A DNA stretch of 19,964 nucleotides from UBA11386 sp035286785. Lineage in GTDB: Bacteria > Planctomycetota > Planctomycetia > Pirellulales > Thermoguttaceae. A program made the translations under genes and the position numbers. The stretch's first letter is position 1, and every line of letters begins with the position of its first letter. Shown here one piece after another: positions 14,953-19,964 of this stretch. The stretch is taken from positions 1 to 19,964 of the forward strand of contig DATECS010000186.1 in the NCBI GenBank assembly GCA_035286785.1. The letters are read 5' to 3'. The notes under the pieces were generated by a model. The model made no database searches. It had not been told where the DNA came from and saw only the letters and a program-made list of their open reading frames with translations.

Positions 14953-16101
14953 ATGACGCACGGCGCGCAAACCATACTTGTGACGGGCGCGAAAGGATTC
15001 ATCGGCCGCAACCTGTCGGCCCACCTGAGACGCCGTGAAAACGTGCGTTTGCTGGCCTATGATCGCGACAATACGGAGGCCGAGTTTTGTCAGTGGGCGT
15101 CGGAGGCCGACGTCGTCTTTCACCTGGCCGGCGCCAATCGGCCTCAAAACGCCGAGGAGTTCGAGTCCGACAACGTCGCTATGACCGAATCGCTCTGTCG
15201 TGTTCTCGCCGACGCCGGCCGGGAGCCGCAAATCGTCTTCAGCTCTTCGATCCAGGCGGAATTCGACAATCCTTATGGACGGAGCAAACGAAGGGCTGAA
15301 AACGTTCTGCGGGAATTCGCCGCGAGCACCGGCGCGCCGGTCGCCGTCTTTCGTCTCAAGAATGTTTTTGGGAAGTGGTGTTTGCCGAACTACAATTCCG
15401 TCGTCGCCACGTTTTGCCACAACGTCGCCCACGATCTTCCGATCCAGATTACCGATCCCGATCGCGAGTTGGAACTGGTTCACGTTGACGACGTGGTGGC
15501 CGCTTTTTTATCGCAAATGGACCAGCCGCGGCGTTATGACGAGGGCCTGGTGACGCCCGACCCCATTTCCTCCCACACCGTCGCGTTGGGCGACCTGGCG
15601 AGCCGGATTGAGTCATTTCGCGGAATACGGCGTTCGCTTCACCTGCCTGATTTTTCGATCCGGTTCAATCAGCAGCTTTACGCCACCTATCTTGCTTACG
15701 TCGATCCGTCGTGCTGGGAGTACGGCCTCGACGTGAAGTGCGACGACCGCGGAAATCTCGCGGAACTTCTCAAATCTTCCGGCTCCGGACAGATATTCGT
15801 GTCGCGCACGCGGCCGGGCGTCACCCGCGGCAATCATTATCACCACGTCAAGGCGGAAAAATTTCTCGTGCTCTCCGGCGAAGGAGTCATTCGTCTGCGT
15901 CATATTGAAAACCCGGAAATCCACGAGTTTCGCGTCCGCGGCGCCGACTACCGCGTCGTGGACATTCCGCCGGGTTATACCCACTCCATCACGAACGTCG
16001 GCGCGACCGAGATGATCACGCTTTTTTGGGCAAGCGAGATATTCGACCCGGACCGCCCCGACACTTTTTTCCTCCCCGTTGACCTTCGAGCAGCCGCATG
16101 A
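14953..16101 (+). CDS. capF: UDP-2-acetamido-2,6-dideoxy-hexulose reductase, CapF/WbjC/FnlB (SDR plus cupin)
   Basis: This 382-residue bifunctional enzyme performs the second step of UDP-L-FucNAc synthesis. The N-terminal SDR domain has TGAKGFIG (11-18), FHLAGANRPQ, SSSIQ (97-101) and YGRSK (108-112), and reduces the 4-keto group. The C-terminal cupin domain (from about 260) has RTRPGVTRGNHYHHVKAEKF and IPPGYTHSITNVG, supplying metal-binding His residues and the C3-epimerase activity described for CapF. The ending FWASEIFDPDRPDTFF is characteristic. The length matches the family. The stop overlaps the next start as ATGA. An open frame extends far upstream of 14953 but only shadows capE. Confidence 0.93.
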   Translation: MTHGAQTILVTGAKGFIGRNLSAHLRRRENVRLLAYDRDNTEAEFCQWASEADVVFHLAGANRPQNAEEFESDNVAMTESLCRVLADAGREPQIVFSSSIQAEFDNPYGRSKRRAENVLREFAASTGAPVAVFRLKNVFGKWCLPNYNSVVATFCHNVAHDLPIQITDPDRELELVHVDDVVAAFLSQMDQPRRYDEGLVTPDPISSHTVALGDLASRIESFRGIRRSLHLPDFSIRFNQQLYATYLAYVDPSCWEYGLDVKCDDRGNLAELLKSSGSGQIFVSRTRPGVTRGNHYHHVKAEKFLVLSGEGVIRLRHIENPEIHEFRVRGADYRVVDIPPGYTHSITNVGATEMITLFWASEIFDPDRPDTFFLPVDLRAAA

Positions 16102-17222
16102 AAGTCGCCACCATCGTCGGCACCCGACCCGAAATCATCCGCCTGTCGCGCGTCATGGCCGCGCTCGACCGCTCGGTCGAGCATGTCGTCGTCCATACCG
16201 GTCAGAACTACGACTACGAATTGAACGAGATCTTTTTCGAGGATCTGGAAATTCGCAAGCCGGACCATTTTCTCGGCGCGGCGGGCGCGACGACCGCCGA
16301 AACGATCGGCCAGATTATTGCCAAAGTCGACGTCTTGCTGGCGGAGATCGCGCCGGACGCGGTCCTCATTCTCGGCGACACAAACTCCTGCCTGGCGGCC
16401 GTTTGCGCCAAGCGGCGAAAGATACCCGTCTTCCACATGGAGGCCGGCAACCGCTGCTTCGACCATCGCGTGCCCGAGGAAACCAACCGCAAAATCGTCG
16501 ATCACGTGGCGGACATGAACCTCCCCTACAGCAGCATCGCCCGCGAGTACCTTCTCCGGGAAGGCCTGCCGCCGGATCGGATCGTCAAGACGGGCAGCCC
16601 CATGTACGAAGTGCTCCACCATTACCTGCCGAAGATCGAACGAAGCGACGTGCTCGAACGTCTCGGCCTGAAGGAACAAGAATATTTCGTGCTCAGCGCG
16701 CATCGCGAAGAGAACGTGGACGATCCCGACCAGTTTGATCGGCTGGGCCGCGTGCTGAACCGCCTGGCCGAGACCCACGGCGTGCCGGTGATCGTCTCAA
16801 CCCATCCGCGGACTCGCAAGCGGATCGACGCCGGGAACGTGCCGATGCATCCGCTGGTGCGGTTGTTGCGGCCGTTGGGCTTGTGCGACTACGTTCACCT
16901 CGAGATGCACGCCCGAGCCACGCTCAGCGACAGCGGCACGATCACCGAGGAGTCGTCGATCCTCAACTTCCCGGCAATCAATCTCCGTGACGCCCATGAA
17001 CGTCCCGAAGGCATGGAAGAAGCCGCCGTCATGATGACGGGGCTCTCGTGGAATCGAATCCAGGAAGCCCTGGCGATACTCGACCGGCAGGGCCGCGGAG
17101 ATCGCCGCACGCTACGCATCCCCGACGATTACGCCGTTCCGAACGTCTCGGAAAAGGTGGTGCGGATCATTCTCAGTTACACCGACTACGTCAACCAGAC
17201 CGTTTGGCGAAAAAAACCATGA
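16098..17222 (+). CDS. capG: UDP-N-acetylglucosamine 2-epimerase, non-hydrolysing (CapG/WbjD/FnlC type)
   Basis: This 374-residue GT-B-like epimerase carries TIVGTRPEIIRLS (5-17), VVHTGQNYDYELNEIFFEDL, LILGDTNSCLA and HMEAGNRCFDHRVPEETNRKIVDH (the last is typical of the WbjD branch), then SAHREENVD and LSDSGTITEES. In this context it performs the third step, C2 epimerisation to UDP-N-acetyl-L-fucosamine. WecB, which makes UDP-ManNAc, is the closest alternative by fold. The unbroken capE-capF-epimerase order and the GNRCFDHRVPEE wording favour the L-FucNAc role. ATG 16098 overlaps the capF stop, and its own stop overlaps the glycosyltransferase start, so the set is tightly coupled. Confidence 0.92.
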   Translation: MKVATIVGTRPEIIRLSRVMAALDRSVEHVVVHTGQNYDYELNEIFFEDLEIRKPDHFLGAAGATTAETIGQIIAKVDVLLAEIAPDAVLILGDTNSCLAAVCAKRRKIPVFHMEAGNRCFDHRVPEETNRKIVDHVADMNLPYSSIAREYLLREGLPPDRIVKTGSPMYEVLHHYLPKIERSDVLERLGLKEQEYFVLSAHREENVDDPDQFDRLGRVLNRLAETHGVPVIVSTHPRTRKRIDAGNVPMHPLVRLLRPLGLCDYVHLEMHARATLSDSGTITEESSILNFPAINLRDAHERPEGMEEAAVMMTGLSWNRIQEALAILDRQGRGDRRTLRIPDDYAVPNVSEKVVRIILSYTDYVNQTVWRKKP

Positions 17223-18649
17223 GAATCTTGTTGCTGTCCCAATGGTATCCTCCGGAACCACAGAAAATCCTGTCGGATCTGTCGGAAACGATGCAAGCAT
17301 TGGGACATGAAGTGACCGTGTTGACGGGATTTCCAAACTATCCTTCCGGGAACCTGTATCCGGGCTACCGTGTGCGGGCTTGGCAGCGAGAGACGATAGG
17401 CGGGATACAGGTTGTCCGTGTCCCTCTTTATCCCGATCACAGCACCTCATCCTGGAAGCGAAGCCTCAATTTCTTGTCTTTCATGGCCTCCGCCGCTTTG
17501 CTGGGACCGTTTTTAGTCCCCCAACCGGACATGGTTTATGTTTTTTGTCCCCCGTTGACGCTTGCCTGTTCAGGCTGGCTGCTGAGTCGACGGTTCCGCG
17601 TGCCGCTGGCGTGTGAAATTCAAGATATGTGGCCGGAAACATTGGCGGCCACCGGCATGTTGCGCAACGGTCGCCTGCTTCGGCTGATGGACGGTCTTGG
17701 CAAGTGGTTTTATCGCCGCTGCCGCGCTATTCGCGTGATTTCGCCGGGTTTTCGCGACAATCTGCTCGGCAAGGGCGTTCCCGCGGAAAAGATTCATTGC
17801 ATTCCGAATTGGGTTGACACCGAATTTTATTATCCACGCGAATACGACCGCGAGCTTGCCGAAAAGATGCGGTTGACCGACCGGTTCAATGTCATGTACG
17901 CCGGCACGATCGGGCGCGCTCAAGGACTCGACGTGGTGTTGAAAGCAGCGCGGCTGCTCGGCGATTTGCCGGAGGCGCAGTTTGTTCTCGTCGGTGACGG
18001 CACCGACTTGGCATCACTGCGACAAGCCTCGCAAGACGCGAAATTGACAAACGTCCGATTCTTAGGACGACATCCGGAATCCCTGATGTCTCGACTGTTT
18101 TCAACCGCCGACGTGCTGTTGGCTCCTTTGCGCGACAAACCACTGTTTCGCATTACCATTCCGCACAAAATTTACACCTATATGGCGGTCGGAAAACCTC
18201 TGTTGGTGGCAGCCGACGGCGACGCGGCCGCCACGGTTGAAGCCGCCGGCGCCGGCTTGATTTGCCCCCCTGAAAATCCAGCGGCGTTGGCCGCCGCGGT
18301 TCGCCGACTCCACGCGCTGCCGCCGAACGAGCTCGCCACCATGGGGCAAAACGGACGCCGCGCCGTCTGCGACCATTTCCAACGTGAAACGTTAGTGCGG
18401 CGGATTGTCAACATGTTGGAAAACACTTTCGAGCCCGTTCGAAAACGGGGACAGGCGATCTACCCCAAGCAGCTATTGCATACTTCCTCCACTCTATCCG
18501 GGAGCACATCCACGTTTTCGGACGGGCCCTTCATCCAAACGAAAGCAAGAGAGAATGATCATGAACAAAATTATGAAAAGTTTGATTCGCACGGGTCTGT
18601 ATGGGGCCTATCAAGTACTGCCGCGGAAGACATACGACCGGCTCTATAG
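17219..18649 (+). CDS. wbuB: Glycosyltransferase family 4, WbuB-like (probable L-FucNAc transferase)
   Basis: This is a GT-B retaining glycosyltransferase. The N-terminus MRILLLSQWYPPEP followed by LTGFPNYPSGNLYPGY is the hallmark of WbuB, the transferase usually found next to the UDP-L-FucNAc genes. CEIQDMWPETLAATGML, IPNWVDTEFY, YAGTIGRAQGLDVVL and the donor-binding FRITIPHKIYTYMAVGKPLL follow in the expected order. Conserved sequence ends near residue 402-410 (NMLENTFEPV), but the frame stays open to residue 476. The last 65 or so residues are low-complexity, unconserved in appearance, and overlap the next gene by 89 bp. The ancestral stop may have been lost by mutation or frameshift. ATG 17219 overlaps the epimerase stop as ATGA. 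Confidence 0.9.
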   Translation: MRILLLSQWYPPEPQKILSDLSETMQALGHEVTVLTGFPNYPSGNLYPGYRVRAWQRETIGGIQVVRVPLYPDHSTSSWKRSLNFLSFMASAALLGPFLVPQPDMVYVFCPPLTLACSGWLLSRRFRVPLACEIQDMWPETLAATGMLRNGRLLRLMDGLGKWFYRRCRAIRVISPGFRDNLLGKGVPAEKIHCIPNWVDTEFYYPREYDRELAEKMRLTDRFNVMYAGTIGRAQGLDVVLKAARLLGDLPEAQFVLVGDGTDLASLRQASQDAKLTNVRFLGRHPESLMSRLFSTADVLLAPLRDKPLFRITIPHKIYTYMAVGKPLLVAADGDAAATVEAAGAGLICPPENPAALAAAVRRLHALPPNELATMGQNGRRAVCDHFQRETLVRRIVNMLENTFEPVRKRGQAIYPKQLLHTSSTLSGSTSTFSDGPFIQTKARENDHEQNYEKFDSHGSVWGLSSTAAEDIRPAL

Positions 18650-19406
18650 CTTTGGATTTTGTGTTCACAAGAACCATGTGCGGGCGAACTATTACCGCAA
18701 GGTGATCGACGCCAAGTCTCGTGGCGACATGGCCGCGGCAAGACGAGCGGAATGGGTCCACGCCGTCATGCCGTACTCGCTGGTGGGAAGCTCGGGTCTG
18801 GAGGCGACATACGATCTAGCCATGACCGTCGTCGATAAACAACTGCCCGGCGCCTTGGTCGAATGCGGCGTTGCCCAAGGAGGCTGCGCGGCGCTTTTGG
18901 CGCGGGTGGCCGCGGCCGAGGGACGCCACCGACATTGCTGGTTCTTTGATTCCTACGAGGGTCTGCCCGATCCCACCGACGATGACTATGCCGCGGGGCG
19001 AACGGGCTCGCATGTTCGGCCCCTTCCCCGGGGAGCATGTCTGGGCAGCTACGAACAAGTCAACGAGTTGCTGTTCGGCGAATTCCATTTGTCTCGGGAA
19101 GACGTCACGCTGGTGAAGGGTTGGTTCCAGGACACATTGCCCCAAACACGTTTGAAAATCGGTCCCATCGCCTTGCTGCGACTCGATGGGGATTGGTACG
19201 AATCAACGAAATGCTGTTTGGACAACCTTTACGAGCAAGTAGTGGAAGGCGGCCATGTCGTCATCGACGACTACTACACCTGCCATGGAGCCCGCAAAGC
19301 CACTGACGAATTCCGCGCGAGAATGGATATCGAGACGGAAATGAGTCCGGATGGACGAGGTGGGTGTTTCTTTCAGAAACCATGCCTCCTAGCCGCGAGC
19401 GCGTGA
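18561..19406 (+). CDS. TylF/MycF-like SAM-dependent O-methyltransferase
   Basis: This 281-residue methyltransferase of the macrocin O-methyltransferase family (PF05711) has a cofactor site in GALVECGVAQGGCAALLARV, then WFFDSYEGLPDPTDDD. LLRLDGDWYESTKCCLDNLYEQVVEGGHVVIDDYYTCHGARKA contains the Asp residues that bind Mg2+ and the sugar hydroxyl in TylF and MycF. It probably O-methylates a sugar of the repeat unit or a terminal sugar; in some O-antigens, terminal O-methylation limits chain length, but this is inference. ATG 18561 has AGAGAGA just upstream; ATG 18555 is an alternative. Its first 89 bp lie inside the tail of the preceding glycosyltransferase in another frame. Confidence 0.87.
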   Translation: MNKIMKSLIRTGLYGAYQVLPRKTYDRLYSFGFCVHKNHVRANYYRKVIDAKSRGDMAAARRAEWVHAVMPYSLVGSSGLEATYDLAMTVVDKQLPGALVECGVAQGGCAALLARVAAAEGRHRHCWFFDSYEGLPDPTDDDYAAGRTGSHVRPLPRGACLGSYEQVNELLFGEFHLSREDVTLVKGWFQDTLPQTRLKIGPIALLRLDGDWYESTKCCLDNLYEQVVEGGHVVIDDYYTCHGARKATDEFRARMDIETEMSPDGRGGCFFQKPCLLAASA

Positions 19407-19412
19407 TCGACC

Positions 19413-19964
19413 ATGCTCAAGCGATGTTTTGACCTTTTGCTGGCAATCGCGGGGTTGGGAATGATCTGGCCCCTGTTGCTGGCGTGCGTCTTGGCCGTGC
19501 GGCTCAGCTCGCCTGGCCCCATTTTTTATCGCGGCGTGAGGATCGGCCGCGGCAAGAAGCCATTCCGGATCTTCAAGCTCCGGACGATGGTGATTGACGC
19601 CGAACGGCTGGGAGGGACGACGACGGCGAAAAATGATCCACGCATCACTTCCGTCGGACACTTTCTCCGCCGCTATAAATTGGATGAATTGCCGCAATTG
19701 TTCAATGTCTTGATCGGCGACATGAGCTTCGTCGGTCCCCGTCCCGAGGTGGCCGAATACACCGATCAATATACCGACGCGGAACTTGAAATCCTTTCCG
19801 TTCGGCCCGGTATTACCGACCTGGCCAGCATGGAGTTCCACGATCTTCAGGACGTGGTGGGCCCAAACCATCCGGATGAAATGTTTCGCTCCCGCGTATT
19901 GCCCCGCAAGATCGCGCTACGTTTAAGATACGTCCACGAGCAATCCCTCCTTGGCGATTTTCAG
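19413..19964 (+). CDS. Bacterial sugar transferase (polyprenyl-phosphate phosphoglycosyltransferase), partial at right edge
   Basis: All 184 codons from ATG 19413 to the window edge are open, with no stop before the end. This is a monotopic phosphoglycosyltransferase (PF02397) that transfers a sugar phosphate to undecaprenyl phosphate and so starts the repeat unit. KRCFDLLLAIAGLG begins the single membrane helix (about 5-30), ending in the family SSPGP (32-36). GRGKKPFRIFKLRTM, RRYKLDELPQLFNVLIGDMS and FVGPRPEV follow; the catalytic Asp-Glu pair is D91-E92. There is no long N-terminal multi-span domain, so this is the short PglC/WbpL-like form of about 200 residues, and only a few residues should be missing. 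It starts 6 bp after the methyltransferase stop, so the operon continues beyond the window. Confidence 0.92.
   Translation, partial: MLKRCFDLLLAIAGLGMIWPLLLACVLAVRLSSPGPIFYRGVRIGRGKKPFRIFKLRTMVIDAERLGGTTTAKNDPRITSVGHFLRRYKLDELPQLFNVLIGDMSFVGPRPEVAEYTDQYTDAELEILSVRPGITDLASMEFHDLQDVVGPNHPDEMFRSRVLPRKIALRLRYVHEQSLLGDFQ

Overview
This window is GC-rich and almost wholly coding on the + strand. It is a bacterial surface-polysaccharide (O-antigen or exopolysaccharide, Wzx/Wzy type) cluster preceded by a small sugar-metabolism pair. Heptose (gmhA) and flippase/polymerase genes suggest a Gram-negative-type envelope. The GC content, the sugar kinase beside a Gfo/Idh/MocA dehydrogenase, and a palindromic repeat of the 'tagggtgggc-atcgcccacc' kind would fit Planctomycetota. 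That assignment is only an inference, because no marker gene is present. I recognise 17 genes. The last runs off the right edge.

Layout. Positions 1-569 hold no convincing gene, only promoter/operator-like and hairpin sequences. Positions 570-3265 hold rhamnulokinase (rhaB) and a Gfo/Idh/MocA oxidoreductase, separated by a 162-bp nested inverted-repeat element. Positions 3266-3848 are non-coding, with a 17-bp perfect palindrome and several hairpins. From 3849 to the right edge all genes point the same way and most are a few bases apart or overlap by ATGA. In order they are: a NodB-type deacetylase, an ArnA/Fmt-type sugar N-formyltransferase, a GT2 glycosyltransferase, a Wzx flippase, a sugar C-methyltransferase, an RmlD-like reductase, a Wzy polymerase, a GT9 glycosyltransferase, sedoheptulose-7-phosphate isomerase (gmhA), capE, capF, a UDP-GlcNAc 2-epimerase (capG/wbjD type), a WbuB-like GT4, a TylF-like O-methyltransferase and a bacterial sugar transferase.

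How they fit. CapE, CapF and the epimerase form the complete known route from UDP-GlcNAc to UDP-N-acetyl-L-fucosamine, and the adjacent WbuB-like enzyme is its usual transferase. The terminal sugar transferase would prime undecaprenyl phosphate. GT2, GT9 and GT4 would extend the repeat unit, Wzx would flip it and Wzy would polymerise it. The C-methyltransferase, RmlD-like reductase, formyltransferase and TylF-like methyltransferase point to unusual branched, N-formylated or O-methylated sugars. GmhA beside GT9 suggests a heptose.

I see no CRISPR array, transposase, tRNA or rRNA, and no convincing new defence or signalling system. The points most worth a second look are: active-site changes in the neighbouring deacetylase and formyltransferase, which sit in a locally AT-richer stretch; the nested repeat at 2045-2206; the GT4 tail that runs into the next gene; and the mix of antibiotic-style sugar-tailoring enzymes with a heptose isomerase in one polysaccharide cluster.
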